Assembly: GCF_002802905.1 (NCBI RefSeq)
Contig: NZ_PEBK01000001.1
Span: forward strand, 310,001-374,000
Direction of reading: 5' to 3'
DNA length: 64,000 nt
DNA from: Bifidobacterium simiarum
GTDB taxonomy: Bacteria; Actinomycetota; Actinomycetes; Actinomycetales; Bifidobacteriaceae
The position numbers were made by a program, and so were the translations under genes. Position 1 is the stretch's first letter. The number at the start of each line of letters is the position of its first letter. This document shows positions 8,468 through 18,327 of this stretch, one piece after another. The notes beneath the pieces are model-generated. The model searched no databases. It saw nothing but the letters and a program-made list of their open reading frames with translations, and was not told where the DNA came from.

Positions 8468-9118
8468 TTATTTACGCAAAATCTCAATGATACGGTAGCC
8501 CTTGGAGCTGGCGTATTTGCCCACCGAGAAACCGTCGCCCAGCGCGTCGGCCAGCCAGCGCATCAGGGAATCGGAGCCGAGATTGCGCTGCACGACCAGA
8601 TACGCCTCGCCGCCCGGTGCGAGACGGGGCAGCCACGTCATCAGCATGTCGTGCAGCGCCTCCTTGCCGATACGGATCGCGGGATTCGACCAGATCGTGT
8701 CGAACCGGAGATCCGCGGGCACGTCCTCGGGATGGCCGACGTGTACGTTGCCGTATCCGTTCGCCGTCGCATTGCTCGCCGTCAGCGCGATCGCCCGGTC
8801 GTTGACGTCCACCGCCCACACCTCGGCCCTGGGATCCGCTTCGGCGAGCGCCAGGGTGATCGGTCCCCAGCCGCATCCCAGATCGAGAAAGGCGTGGGGA
8901 GTCTCCTTCCCGGCCGACGCCGGATCGGGGACATGCCGCAGCAGCACCGACGTGCCGAGATCAAGACGGCCGGACGAGAAGACGCCGTTGGACACCTCCA
9001 CGTCGGCTTCGCGTCCGCGCAGCGTCACATGCAGCGTACGCCGCACGTCCTCGGATGACGGGTTCGCCGAAAAGTACTGTTCGTTGCCCTGACTCGTCTC
9101 ATTGCTCCGGTTGGCCAT
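8468..9118 (-). CDS. RsmC-like SAM-dependent methyltransferase
   Basis: A class I methyltransferase of the MTS (RsmC/RlmG) type. FLDLGCGWGP is motif I for S-adenosylmethionine binding, VWAVDVNDRA is motif II, and SNPAIRIGK corresponds to the NPP-type catalytic motif of N2-guanine methyltransferases. At 216 residues it equals the single catalytic domain, lacking the N-terminal duplicated domain of E. coli RsmC. The likely substrate is 16S rRNA G1207, by family. It starts 64 bp upstream of hrpA and is transcribed with it, and is divergent from hflX. The exact modified base is inferred. Confidence 0.85.
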   Translation of the reverse strand: MANRSNETSQGNEQYFSANPSSEDVRRTLHVTLRGREADVEVSNGVFSSGRLDLGTSVLLRHVPDPASAGKETPHAFLDLGCGWGPITLALAEADPRAEVWAVDVNDRAIALTASNATANGYGNVHVGHPEDVPADLRFDTIWSNPAIRIGKEALHDMLMTWLPRLAPGGEAYLVVQRNLGSDSLMRWLADALGDGFSVGKYASSKGYRIIEILRK

Positions 9119-9204
9119 GCACGCTCCTTGGAATCCTTGGGTTCGTTGTCGTCTTCCACGATGATAATAAGTAGCCAGAATAGAACAGCGTTCGAGAGGT
9201 GTCA

Positions 9205-10842
9205 GTGACTACTACCAATACCGACAATACCGACCAGTGGAAGCAGGCGACGGGCGAGGAGGCGCTCGGGGAGACCCCCGATGTGCTCGCCGAGCACTCC
9301 GAGGTGCTTCAGGACGACGCCGGCATGGCCAACGCCCCCGGCGGGCAGGAATGGCAGGAGCGCGAATCGCGCAACGCACTCAAGCACGTCCTCGGCCTTG
9401 GTGAGAAGCAGGACGTCACCGAAGTCGAATACCGTCAGGTGCGACTCGAACGCGTGGTGCTCGTGGGCGTCTGGTCGAGCATGGAGACCACGCAGACCCG
9501 AGCCGAGGAATCCCTCAGGGAGCTCGCCGCCCTCGCCCAGACCGCCGGCGCCGAGGTGATGGACGGTCTGCTGCAGCATCGTCTGCGCCCCGACTCCGCC
9601 ACCTACGTCGGCTCCGGCAAGGCCAAGGAGATCGCGAGGATCGTCGAGCAGCTCGACGCCGACACGATCGTCGTTGACGCCGACCTGCCGCCCTCGCAGC
9701 GACGCGGACTCGAGGACGTGGCCAAGGTCAAGGTCGTCGACCGCACCGCCGTGATCCTCGACATCTTCGCCCAGCACGCCACCAGCCGCGAAGGCAAGGC
9801 GCAGGTGGAGCTCGCCCAGCTCGAATACATGCTGCCCCGACTGCGCGGATGGGGCGGATCGCTGTCCCGTCAGGCCGGCGGACAGGCCGCCGGGCAGAAC
9901 GGCGGCATCGGCTCCCGAGGCCCCGGCGAAACCCAGATCGAAATGGACCGTCGCGTGATCCGCAGCCGCATGGCCCGTCTGCGCCGGCAGATCGCGCAGA
10001 TGGCCCCGGCGCGCGAGGTCAAGCGCGGCTCCCGCCGACGCCACGGCATGCCGTCCGTGGCCGTGGTCGGATACACCAACGCCGGCAAGTCGTCGCTCAC
10101 CAACCGGCTCACCGGATCCGCCGAACTCGTCGGCAACGCGCTGTTCGCCACGCTGGACACCGCCGTGCGCCGCGCGAAAACCGCCGACGGGCGTCTCTAC
10201 ACCTACGTGGACACCGTCGGATTCGTGCGCCGGCTGCCCACCCAGCTCGTCGAAGCCTTCAAATCCACGCTGGAGGAGGTCGGCGAGGCCGACGTGATCC
10301 TGCACGTCGTCGACGCCTCCCACCCCGATCCGTTCGCCCAGATCGACGCGGTCAACGACGTGCTCGCCGACATCGACGGCGCCGAAGGCATCCCGAGGAT
10401 CCTGGCCTTCAACAAGACCGACATGATCGGCACCGTCACCCGCGAACGGCTCACCGAGTTGGATCCCTCGGCCTTCCTCGTCTCCGCGGCGACCGGCGAC
10501 GGCGTGGATGCTCTGCGGCATGCCGTCGAATCCCTGCTGCCCATCCCCGACGTGCATGTGAAGGCCCTGCTGCCCTACGACGCCGGCGCCCTGGTCTCGG
10601 CCGTCCGCGAATACGGCATCGTCACCCTCGTGGACTACCGCCCCGACGGCGTCTACGTGGAGGCCGACGTGGACGACCACCTCGCCGCCCGCATCGTCGA
10701 CCGCTCCATCGACACGGATGATGAGGATGCCGTGGATGACATGGATGCGGATGCTGTGGATGCCGTGGATGCCGCTGGGGCCGCTGGTGCCGCGGACAAG
10801 ATCCCGGTCTCGCACACGGCCCCGGCCACGCCGCGCGAGTGA
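9205..10842 (+). CDS. hflX: Ribosome-associated GTPase HflX
   Basis: HflX binds the 50S subunit and splits stalled ribosomes. Visible motifs are the N-terminal HflX domain with GSGKAKEIA, the glycine-rich linker, G1 GYTNAGKSSL, G3 DTVGF and G4 NKTD. The GTG at 9205 is preferred because AGAGGTG lies 5 bases upstream; an earlier in-frame GTG at 9199 overlaps that site. The tail after the GTPase domain is an Asp/Ala-rich stretch (encoded near 10719-10790) built from near-repeats of GGATGC, which could vary in length. The N-terminal 50 residues are also acidic and beyond the core family. Confidence 0.93.
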   Translation: MTTTNTDNTDQWKQATGEEALGETPDVLAEHSEVLQDDAGMANAPGGQEWQERESRNALKHVLGLGEKQDVTEVEYRQVRLERVVLVGVWSSMETTQTRAEESLRELAALAQTAGAEVMDGLLQHRLRPDSATYVGSGKAKEIARIVEQLDADTIVVDADLPPSQRRGLEDVAKVKVVDRTAVILDIFAQHATSREGKAQVELAQLEYMLPRLRGWGGSLSRQAGGQAAGQNGGIGSRGPGETQIEMDRRVIRSRMARLRRQIAQMAPAREVKRGSRRRHGMPSVAVVGYTNAGKSSLTNRLTGSAELVGNALFATLDTAVRRAKTADGRLYTYVDTVGFVRRLPTQLVEAFKSTLEEVGEADVILHVVDASHPDPFAQIDAVNDVLADIDGAEGIPRILAFNKTDMIGTVTRERLTELDPSAFLVSAATGDGVDALRHAVESLLPIPDVHVKALLPYDAGALVSAVREYGIVTLVDYRPDGVYVEADVDDHLAARIVDRSIDTDDEDAVDDMDADAVDAVDAAGAAGAADKIPVSHTAPATPRE

Positions 10843-10945
10843 CGACACTCCCCGCGCGCGACACCATCCGCACCCACATGTCGGCAACCAGTGGTTGCCT
10901 ATTGTTGCCTTCGGATTCAACGCCGCTCGCCTCGTCACAAGGTGA

Positions 10946-11975
<1,030 letters not shown>

Positions 11976-11977
<2 letters not shown>

Positions 11978-12086
11978 TAAAACGTAGCCCTACGGAGTGT
12001 CCGCTGCGTTGCGGGAACCTCGACGTACCTTTGTACGCCTTCGGTTCCCGCGCCTTGCGGACACACGCGTAGGGCTCCGTTTTATC
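11976..12086 (+). repeat. Long hairpin element C at the ldh 3' end
   Basis: The basal stem of 17 pairs (11976-11993 with 12069-12086, one mismatch) overlaps the ldh stop codon. The internal loop GGAGTGT opposite ACACACGC and the 25-base tip at 12019-12043 match elements A and B, with a different stem sequence. The right arm ends CCGTTTTATC, so it could double as a terminator. Confidence 0.85.
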
Positions 12087-12102
12087 CGGATGAAGGTGGC
12101 CC

Positions 12103-12137
12103 CCCCACGACTGCTGCGCAGCGTGGGGCTTCGTTTT
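12103..12137 (+). terminator. Second hairpin with T-rich tail after ldh
   Basis: CCCCACG pairs with CGTGGGG around an inner CTGC/GCAG stem and is followed by CTTCGTTTTATTT. Confidence 0.6.
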
Positions 12138-12213
12138 ATTTGGGGGCGGGACTTGGTGTCCTCGAGGGCGCGCCTAGAGGCTGCACGCATCGACGCCATT
12201 TTTTGGCCTTGGT

Positions 12214-12248
12214 CCCCACGACCGCTATGCGGCGTAGGGTTTTCTTTT
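12214..12248 (+). terminator. Third hairpin with T run after ldh
   Basis: The stem CCCCACGACCGC / GCGGCGTAGGG has a TAT loop and is followed by TTTTCTTTT, a classical intrinsic terminator. The 407-bp gap 11978-12384 holds element C and these two terminators and no gene. Confidence 0.7.
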
Positions 12249-12384
12249 ACGGGCCGGACCTCGGGTGTTCGCATCGTGGAATAGGTGATGAGACGACGGG
12301 GTCTCGAAATGATAACAAATTTTGGCGGTGCTGGAAGCACGATCTGCCGGGGAGGCGGTTTGCTGGGACGGCAGACCGCAAGGA

Positions 12385-13149
12385 CTACAGCTTGCGCAGG
12401 ACGGTGACCACCTTGCCCATGATCGTGGCGTTGCTGCCGTCGATGGGGGAGTAGGCGGGATTGTGTGGAATAAGCCACACATGATCCTTCTCCTGCCGGA
12501 AGGTCTTCACCGTGGCCTCGCCGTCAAGCAGCGCCGCGACGATCTCGCCGTTGACCGCGGTGTGCTGCTCCCTGACCACCACGAAATCACCGTCGCAGAT
12601 GGCGGCATCCACCATGGAATCGCCATGCACCTCCAGCATGAACAGATGGCCGTTGCCGGTCAGGCGCTCCGGCAGCCGCATCACGTCGTCGACATGCTGC
12701 TCGGCCGTGATCGGCGCGCCGGCCGCGATCCGGCCGACCAGAGGAATGTCATGGGAGCGCGACAGGGCGTCATCGGTCCCGTCGCCGCCGAACGTGCCGG
12801 TCACGGGGAACCGGACGACCGTCGAATCCGCCACTCCGACCTCAGGCACGTTCCGGCCGTCGGCCTCCGCCAGGCCCGGGTGTGCGTGTCCCAGCAGCTC
12901 GATGGCCCGTCCCTTGTTGGCGCTGATGCGGATGAACCCCTTCTCCTCCAGCACCTGCAACTGATGCTTGACCGACGACGGGCTCTTCAGACCGACGGCG
13001 GTGCCGATCTCCCTGAACGACGGGGCGAACCCGCGTTCCCGAACATGCCGGCGGATGGCCGAGAGCACGTCCCGCTGGCGTGGGGTCAGCGTGGACTCGG
13101 CCCCGTCGTCCGACTGGCCGGTTTTCGAGGGCGATGGGGTGGTGTTCAC
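12385..13149 (-). CDS. lexA: SOS repressor LexA
   Basis: Represses DNA-damage genes and self-cleaves when RecA is active. With a GTG start at 13149, preceded by AAAGGAG at 6-base spacing, the protein has 254 residues. An N-terminal winged helix (about 20-85) contains SPSSVKHQLQ. The cleavage site is Ala143-Gly144, the nucleophile is Ser178 in HGDSMV, and the general base is Lys215. All key residues are present. An upstream in-frame ATG at 13194 has no ribosome site. The linker between the domains is long. It is divergent from the LysM gene across four SOS boxes, so it is autoregulated. Confidence 0.96.
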   Translation of the reverse strand: MNTTPSPSKTGQSDDGAESTLTPRQRDVLSAIRRHVRERGFAPSFREIGTAVGLKSPSSVKHQLQVLEEKGFIRISANKGRAIELLGHAHPGLAEADGRNVPEVGVADSTVVRFPVTGTFGGDGTDDALSRSHDIPLVGRIAAGAPITAEQHVDDVMRLPERLTGNGHLFMLEVHGDSMVDAAICDGDFVVVREQHTAVNGEIVAALLDGEATVKTFRQEKDHVWLIPHNPAYSPIDGSNATIMGKVVTVLRKL

Positions 13150-13197
13150 GGCGACTCCTTTCGTTCTGTACCACTGTAGCGTGAAAACTGGCAATGA

Positions 13198-13283
13198 TCA
13201 AACATCTGTTCGATGGTGGGTTGCGCATCGATTCGAACATCTGTATGATGTTGAAACATCCGTTCGATAGAACGTTTGTTCGA
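13198..13283. promoter_or_regulatory. Four SOS (LexA) boxes between lexA and the LysM gene
   Basis: Four 16-bp matches to the actinobacterial TCGAAC-N4-GTTCGA pattern are visible: 13198-13213 (TCAAACATCTGTTCGA), 13233-13248 (TCGAACATCTGTATGA), 13252-13267 (TGAAACATCCGTTCGA) and 13268-13283 (TAGAACGTTTGTTCGA). The last two abut exactly and sit just before the LysM gene; the first lies 49 bp from the lexA start. Confidence 0.85.
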
Positions 13284-13297
13284 AAGGAGTGGTCGAT

Positions 13298-13744
13298 ATG
13301 ATTCGGACGCTGCATGAGACAATGCCTGCCATTGCAGGTGATACGGGAACATCGGGTGTTCTGAGAATATCGGGCAATGCGGGAATGCCGGGCGATGCGG
13401 GAATGCCGGGCGATGCGAGGAGGCATCACCGGTCGTCGGCACGCCGCCATACGACGATGCGCCTGACTCTGCGGGGAAAGGTGACGGTCGCCGTGCTGGC
13501 TCTCATGCTGGCCTGGGCGGTGGGATCGGCGATCGTCCCGGCCATGCCCGCGGATTCGGCCTCCGGTCCGACGGCGGTGACCAGCTACGTAGTTCGTCCG
13601 GGCGACACGCTGTGGTCGTATGCCATGACCATCACGCCGAAGGGAGGGGACGTCTCGGCCACGGTCGAGGAGCTCAGGGATCTCAATCATCTGGATTCCT
13701 ATGCGTTGCAGACCGGTCAGCGCCTCGTTGTGCCGGTCCGGTAG
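13298..13744 (+). CDS. LysM-domain membrane protein, probable SOS-induced division inhibitor
   Basis: A 148-residue protein with an N-terminal cytoplasmic Gly/His/Arg-rich stretch, one transmembrane segment ([19 protein letters not shown]) and a C-terminal LysM domain ([13 protein letters not shown] to LVVPVR) that would bind peptidoglycan outside. GGAG lies 8 bases before the ATG. Placement beside lexA under SOS boxes, followed by nrdR, matches the mycobacterial order lexA / LysM protein / nrdR, and resembles the Bacillus yneA arrangement. A role in delaying division after DNA damage is therefore inferred. Two near-repeats of [15 protein letters not shown] are visible in the N-terminus. Confidence 0.75.
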   Translation: MIRTLHETMPAIAGDTGTSGVLRISGNAGMPGDAGMPGDARRHHRSSARRHTTMRLTLRGKVTVAVLALMLAWAVGSAIVPAMPADSASGPTAVTSYVVRPGDTLWSYAMTITPKGGDVSATVEELRDLNHLDSYALQTGQRLVVPVR

Positions 13745-13778
13745 CGTGTTTTCTTCACGGCCCGGTAGTGTGGGGCAT

Positions 13779-14264
13779 ATGCATTGCCCTTTCTGTCAGA
13801 ATCCGGATACCAAGGTGGTCGATACCCGAGTGGGGGAGGACGGCTACGCGATACGCCGTAGACGCGTGTGCCCGAAATGCTCCAGACGGTTCACCACCGT
13901 CGAAACGGCCACGCTGATGGTGATCAAGCGCTCGGGCAACGTCGAGCCGTTCGACCGCGACAAGGTCATCACCGGCGTACGCAAGGCATGCCAGGGTCGT
14001 CCGATCCGTGAGGAGGATCTCAAGCAGCTCGGGCAGAAGGTCGAGGAGGATCTGCGCTCCCGCGGTCTCGCCCAGATTCCCTCGGAGGATGTGGGCCGCG
14101 CGATCCTCAAGCCCCTGCGTGATCTGGACGAGGTGGCCTACATGCGATTCGCCAGCGTGTATCAGGAATTCAACAACCTCGAGGATTTCGAAAACGCGAT
14201 CAGGGAGCTGCGTAGTCAGCAGGAACGCGAACGCCAGAGCGAACAGGGAAAACAGGGGAAGTAG
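13779..14264 (+). CDS. nrdR: Transcriptional repressor NrdR
   Basis: Represses ribonucleotide reductase genes according to nucleotide state. The 161-residue protein carries a zinc ribbon (Cys3, Cys6, Cys31, Cys34) followed by an ATP-cone domain ([13 protein letters not shown] onward), and is full length. The ATG at 13779 is chosen because the protein then begins MHCPFC as in the family, with GGGG just upstream; longer frames add unrelated residues. It starts 34 bp after the LysM gene, so the two may be cotranscribed. The C-terminal tail is Gln/Glu/Lys-rich. Confidence 0.96.
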   Translation: MHCPFCQNPDTKVVDTRVGEDGYAIRRRRVCPKCSRRFTTVETATLMVIKRSGNVEPFDRDKVITGVRKACQGRPIREEDLKQLGQKVEEDLRSRGLAQIPSEDVGRAILKPLRDLDEVAYMRFASVYQEFNNLEDFENAIRELRSQQERERQSEQGKQGK

Positions 14265-14301
14265 AAAAGCAGAACAGCAGCCGATATGGCCGATACAACC
14301 G

Positions 14302-14343
14302 GTGATGGCCGTGCCCCGAACGTATGCGGGACACGGCCATCAC
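14302..14343. terminator. Hairpin between nrdR and serA
   Basis: GTGATGGCCGTG pairs perfectly with CACGGCCATCAC, with a CCCG/CGGG extension. It serves two convergent genes and lacks a T run. Confidence 0.6.
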
Positions 14344-14380
14344 CGTATTTGCGGGTCGTTTGCGGATCGCGGACGATCCG

Positions 14381-14418
14381 CTGATTGTCGATCCGCCGAT
14401 TGTCGATCCGCCGATCGG
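14381..14418. repeat. 15-bp tandem repeat before serA stop
   Basis: The unit (C)TGATTGTCGATCCG occurs twice with one mismatch, followed by a third partial unit. Confidence 0.6.
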
Positions 14419-14425
14419 CTACCGA

Positions 14426-15631
14426 TTACCGATTCGGCAGCACGCGCACGCGGATGGTGCCCTGCAGGCTCTTCAGCTCCTCGATGGCGTCCTTGCTGGG
14501 CATCGTGTCCACGTCGGTCACCACATAGCCGAGCTCGTCCTCGGTGGACAGCGCCTGGGCGGTGATGTTGATGTTCTCCGCGCCGAGCACCCGGTTGACG
14601 TTCGCCAGCACGCCGGGAAGGTTGTCGTGCAGGTGGGCGATCCTCGCCCGGCCCTGGCAGGGGTTCATGTTCAGCGTCGGCATGTTCACCGACAGCGAGG
14701 TGATGCCGTTCTCCCAGTAGTCAAGCAGCTTGTGCGAGACGAAGTGGCCGATGGACTCCTGAGCCTCCAGCGTCGATCCGCCGATGTGCGGCGTGATGAT
14801 CACGTTGTCCTCTTCGGCCAGCGGCGTGGTGAAGCTGTCGCCGGTCTTCTTCGGCTCCACGGGGTACACGTCGACCGCGGCGCCGGCGATGTGCCCGGAA
14901 TCCAGATGGCGCTTCAGGGCGTCGAGATCGGCCACGAAGCCGCGGGACAGGTTGATGAACACCGAACCGGGCTTCATGCGGGCGAACTGGTCCTCGCCGA
15001 AGAAGTTCGTATTCGCCTTGCGTCCGTCGACGTGCAGGGTCACGGCGTCGGACTTCTCCAGCAGGTCCTCCAGGCTGGAGGCGCGTTCGGCGTTGCCGAG
15101 GGCCAGCTTCTCCTCGATGTCGTAGAACACGACGTGCATGCCCAGCGCCTCGGCGAGCACGGACACCTGGGAGCCGATGTTGCCGTAGCCGATGATGCCC
15201 AGCGTCTTGCCGCGAACCTCGTGCGAGCCGCTGGCGGTCTTGTCCCACACGCCCTGACGCATGTGGAAGGTATGGGCGGGAAGCCGGCGCATCAGGGAGA
15301 TGATGTCGGAGATCACCAGCTCCACCACCGATCGGGTGTTCGAGTACGGGGCGTTGAACACGGCGATGCCATGCGAGCCGGCGTAGTCGAGATCCACCTG
15401 ATTGGTGCCGATGGAGAAGCAGCCCACGGCGGTGAGGTCGGGACGCGCATCAAGCACCTTCGGCGTCACGCTGGTCTTGGAGCGGATGCCGAGCAGATCC
15501 ACGCCGTCCAGCGCGCGGATCAGCTCGTCCTCGTCCATGGCGCCCTTGGCGGTGACCACCTCGAACCCGTGCTGGCGCAGGTTCTCCGAGGCGAACGGAT
15601 GAATGTTTTCCAAAAGTAAGGCTTTAGGCAT
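14426..15631 (-). CDS. serA: D-3-phosphoglycerate dehydrogenase
   Basis: Catalyses the first step of serine synthesis, oxidising 3-phosphoglycerate with NAD. At 401 residues it is the short E. coli-like type: an N-terminal substrate domain, an NAD-binding domain with GIIGYGNIGSQ, a catalytic region with NLSRG and HIGGSTLEAQ, and a C-terminal ACT domain (near HDNLPGVLANV) that suggests feedback inhibition by serine. It is complete. It faces nrdR and lies 66 bp beyond the stop of no other same-strand gene; the helicase at 15698 on the same strand is upstream, so readthrough is possible. Confidence 0.95.
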   Translation of the reverse strand: MPKALLLENIHPFASENLRQHGFEVVTAKGAMDEDELIRALDGVDLLGIRSKTSVTPKVLDARPDLTAVGCFSIGTNQVDLDYAGSHGIAVFNAPYSNTRSVVELVISDIISLMRRLPAHTFHMRQGVWDKTASGSHEVRGKTLGIIGYGNIGSQVSVLAEALGMHVVFYDIEEKLALGNAERASSLEDLLEKSDAVTLHVDGRKANTNFFGEDQFARMKPGSVFINLSRGFVADLDALKRHLDSGHIAGAAVDVYPVEPKKTGDSFTTPLAEEDNVIITPHIGGSTLEAQESIGHFVSHKLLDYWENGITSLSVNMPTLNMNPCQGRARIAHLHDNLPGVLANVNRVLGAENINITAQALSTEDELGYVVTDVDTMPSKDAIEELKSLQGTIRVRVLPNR

Positions 15632-15697
15632 ACGCCCTACTCTATATCGTCATGTCGTCAGAACCGTCATTCCGCAGGACTATCAGAACTATCGGGA

Positions 15698-17977
15698 CTA
15701 TATCGTCAGGTGGTCCGCATCCTCGGAGGTCCTGACGATGACCAGCTTCTGCGTGGGACGGGTCATCGCCACATACAGGTCGGAGGCCGCCACCATGCGC
15801 GATGGGGCGTTGTCCGCGATGAGCCCCGGCTCGACCATCACCACGGCGTCGAATTCAAGGCCCTTCACATCCTGCGGGCCGCACAGGCTCACCTGACGGT
15901 CCCACGCCGGCTGGGCGCGAAGACGACGCACGCGCTCCTCGCCGAGCCGTCCGCGCAGACGGTCCCACACCGACGCTTCGACGCGCTCGATCAGCTCGTC
16001 GTCGGCGATCACCGCGACCCGTCCCGTACCGTCCTCGGAAACGAACCGCACGGCCAGATCGGCCGCATACTCGCCGGCGGCGTCCACCACGCGGTCGGCG
16101 TCGGGAAGCACCACGCGCTCCACGGAATCCGGTACGGCCCGGACCGCCTTCACCGTGGAGATGTACAGGCCTTCGCCCTCGGCGAACCTCGAGGCCAGGT
16201 CGGAGACCTCCTGCGGGTTGCGGTAGTCGATGGTCAGTTCGTTGAGATCCCAGCCGTTACGGCCGAACAGCGGGTTGAGGGTCTTGCGCCACGACCGCGA
16301 TCCGGCCAGCGCGGAGGTCTGGGCGATGTCGCCCACGATGGTGAACGAACGGGAGGGGCAGCGGCGCATCAGCATTCGCCAGTCCATCGGCGTGAGCTCC
16401 TGCGCCTCGTCCACGACCACATGCCCGAACGTCCATTCCCGCTGGGTGGAGGCACGCTGGGCTGTGGTGTCCTCGTCCAGGCCGTTGATCTGCTCCAGCA
16501 GCATGTCGCTGGTCACGATGCCCGTGCCGATGCCGTTCTGCGCCAGCGTATCCCGGGCGAACTGCTCGTCCTGCTTGCGCTGCTCCTCCTTGCGGGCGGC
16601 CGCCGCGGTCTCCTTGGGGTCGGCGCCGAGCAGTTCCAGCGCCTCGTCGAGCAGCGGGATGTCCGACGTCGTCAGCGGCGAACCCTTCGGCCTCGTCAGC
16701 AGCCGGACGTCCTCGTCGCTCAGCCACGGGGCGAACCGGCGCAGCTTGGCGGGCTTGGCCCACAGGTCGTCGATCAGCCACTGCGCGGTCATCGGCAGCC
16801 ACGCCAGATTCAGCGCCCTGCGCACCTGATCGTTGAGGCGAAGCGAGGATCGGGCCTGGGCGATCTCGGAACGATCGGGGTCGTAGTCCAGCTGTTCGAC
16901 GTACCGGTTCGTCATGAGATGCAGCATCGATTCGACGAACGTCTCGCGGGCCTTGTTGTGCGGCTGGCGGGTGCGCTTGGCGTCGGTCTGCGCCGCGGCT
17001 AGATCCGTGGGCAGCATCGGCACGACGAAGCCGTTGACCTTCACCTGCGGCAGATCGTCGGGGATGCGCTCGCGGGCGGCGACGGCGTTGGCGATCACGC
17101 CGGCCATGCGCCGGTCGCCCTTGAGGGCCGCCGCCCGCGGGGATTCGACGCCTTCGGCATGGACCGATGGGATCAGGTCGGCGATGGTGCGCGAGATCAC
17201 GCCGGTCTCGCCCAGCGAGGGGAGCACCTGATCGATGTAATGCAGGAAGGCGGGGCTGGGGCCCACCACCAGCACGCCGGAACGCTGCAGCAGCCGGCGG
17301 TGCGTGTACAGCAGATAGGCGGCGCGATGCAGCGCCACCGCGGTCTTGCCGGTGCCCGGGCCGCCCTGCACCACCACGGCGCGGTTCAGGGGAGCGCGGA
17401 TGATGCGGTCCTGCTCGGCCTGGATCGTGGCCACGATATCGGTCATCTTGCCGGTGCGGCGGGTGCTCAGCGAGGCGAGCAGCGCGCCCTCGCCGGTCAG
17501 CGTGCCCGAATCCGAGGCCTGGCTGACGTGCGAGGAGTGCACGTCGAGCACCTCATCCTCGACGCCCACCACCTCGCGGAAGCGCAGGGTGATGTGGCGG
17601 CGCATGGCGATGTTGCCCCGATGGGCCGGGGTCGCCTCGTAGAACGGGCGGGCGGCCTCGGCGCGCCAGTCGGTGAGGATCGGCTCGTGCCCTTCGCTGG
17701 AAAGCCCGATGCGGCCGATGTACCGGCGGGTGCCGTCGTTCTCGTCGAGCCTGCCGAAGACGAGACGGTCCTCCACGGCCCGCAGCTGGGTGAGACGGTC
17801 CTCGTACATCGTCGCGAACGAATCGCGTTCGGTGCGCTGGGTGGGCGACCCGTGGGAGCCGGCGGCCCTCACGGCGTCCAGTCGGCTCCTCGTCTGCGCT
17901 CGCATGGCGTCGAGACGGTGGTAGGCGCGGTCCACGGCCTGCTGTTCTTCATGGAGTTGGGCAGAGTAGTTCGACAT
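15698..17977 (-). CDS. HelD-like superfamily 1 DNA helicase (RNA polymerase-associated)
   Basis: A UvrD/Rep-like helicase of the HelD/HelR group. In Gram-positive bacteria these bind RNA polymerase and release it from DNA. The ATG at 17977 follows AAGGAG. The 759-residue protein has an N-terminal coiled coil (SAQLHEEQQAVDRAYHRLDAM), Walker A GGPGTGKTAVAL, VVDEAQELTPMDW (motif II), SFTIVGDIAQTSA (motif III) and a C-terminal VAMTRPTQKLVIV motif. The coiled coil and missing UvrD C-terminal tail favour HelD over UvrD. No 19-bp rifamycin-associated element is visible upstream, so a rifampicin role is not supported by context. Confidence 0.85.
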   Translation of the reverse strand: MSNYSAQLHEEQQAVDRAYHRLDAMRAQTRSRLDAVRAAGSHGSPTQRTERDSFATMYEDRLTQLRAVEDRLVFGRLDENDGTRRYIGRIGLSSEGHEPILTDWRAEAARPFYEATPAHRGNIAMRRHITLRFREVVGVEDEVLDVHSSHVSQASDSGTLTGEGALLASLSTRRTGKMTDIVATIQAEQDRIIRAPLNRAVVVQGGPGTGKTAVALHRAAYLLYTHRRLLQRSGVLVVGPSPAFLHYIDQVLPSLGETGVISRTIADLIPSVHAEGVESPRAAALKGDRRMAGVIANAVAARERIPDDLPQVKVNGFVVPMLPTDLAAAQTDAKRTRQPHNKARETFVESMLHLMTNRYVEQLDYDPDRSEIAQARSSLRLNDQVRRALNLAWLPMTAQWLIDDLWAKPAKLRRFAPWLSDEDVRLLTRPKGSPLTTSDIPLLDEALELLGADPKETAAAARKEEQRKQDEQFARDTLAQNGIGTGIVTSDMLLEQINGLDEDTTAQRASTQREWTFGHVVVDEAQELTPMDWRMLMRRCPSRSFTIVGDIAQTSALAGSRSWRKTLNPLFGRNGWDLNELTIDYRNPQEVSDLASRFAEGEGLYISTVKAVRAVPDSVERVVLPDADRVVDAAGEYAADLAVRFVSEDGTGRVAVIADDELIERVEASVWDRLRGRLGEERVRRLRAQPAWDRQVSLCGPQDVKGLEFDAVVMVEPGLIADNAPSRMVAASDLYVAMTRPTQKLVIVRTSEDADHLTI

Positions 17978-18243
17978 GATCGAGGTCGCTCCTTGCGGGG
18001 GCAGGTGAAAAGTTCGGCATCCCACTATACTCAGGCCCCTCTAAAACCTTCGATAAGACCTTTGGTCCCGCTGGGAAACCGGGCCTTCTTCGCTGCGGAT
18101 CCCGTCCATGGTCCTTGCCGCGGTCGGGATCCGGATCCGTACCCGGAATCGTATCCGAGGACGGGGCCTGCCGCCGTTGTTCGGCCTGAAGACGCGGCGT
18201 GTTGACGGTTATGTGGCGGTCTGGGGATGAAATTGCCCATTGG
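17978..18243. other. Intergenic region upstream of mraZ
   Basis: Divergent promoter region between the HelD-like gene and mraZ. Apart from short CCGGAT-type near repeats and a TTGACG at about 18199, no gene or RNA is visible. Confidence 0.5.
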
Positions 18244-18277
18244 GTGGGGAGCGGTGGCATGCAGTGGGGTAGAGTGG
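18244..18277 (+). promoter_or_regulatory. MraZ operator: four GTGG repeats at exact 10-bp spacing
   Basis: GTGG occurs at 18244, 18254, 18264 and 18274, each one helical turn apart, directly upstream of mraZ. MraZ proteins bind TGGG/GTGG direct repeats with this spacing, so autoregulation of the cluster is expected. Confidence 0.85.
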
Positions 18278-18327
18278 TGAACTGTTGAGTCGCTGGTCAC
18301 GACGAACGGGGCATGGAGGTGAACGCG

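Noticed and set aside
17978-18030. Rifamycin-associated element upstream of the HelD-like gene
   Set aside because: No matching 19-bp dyad is present.
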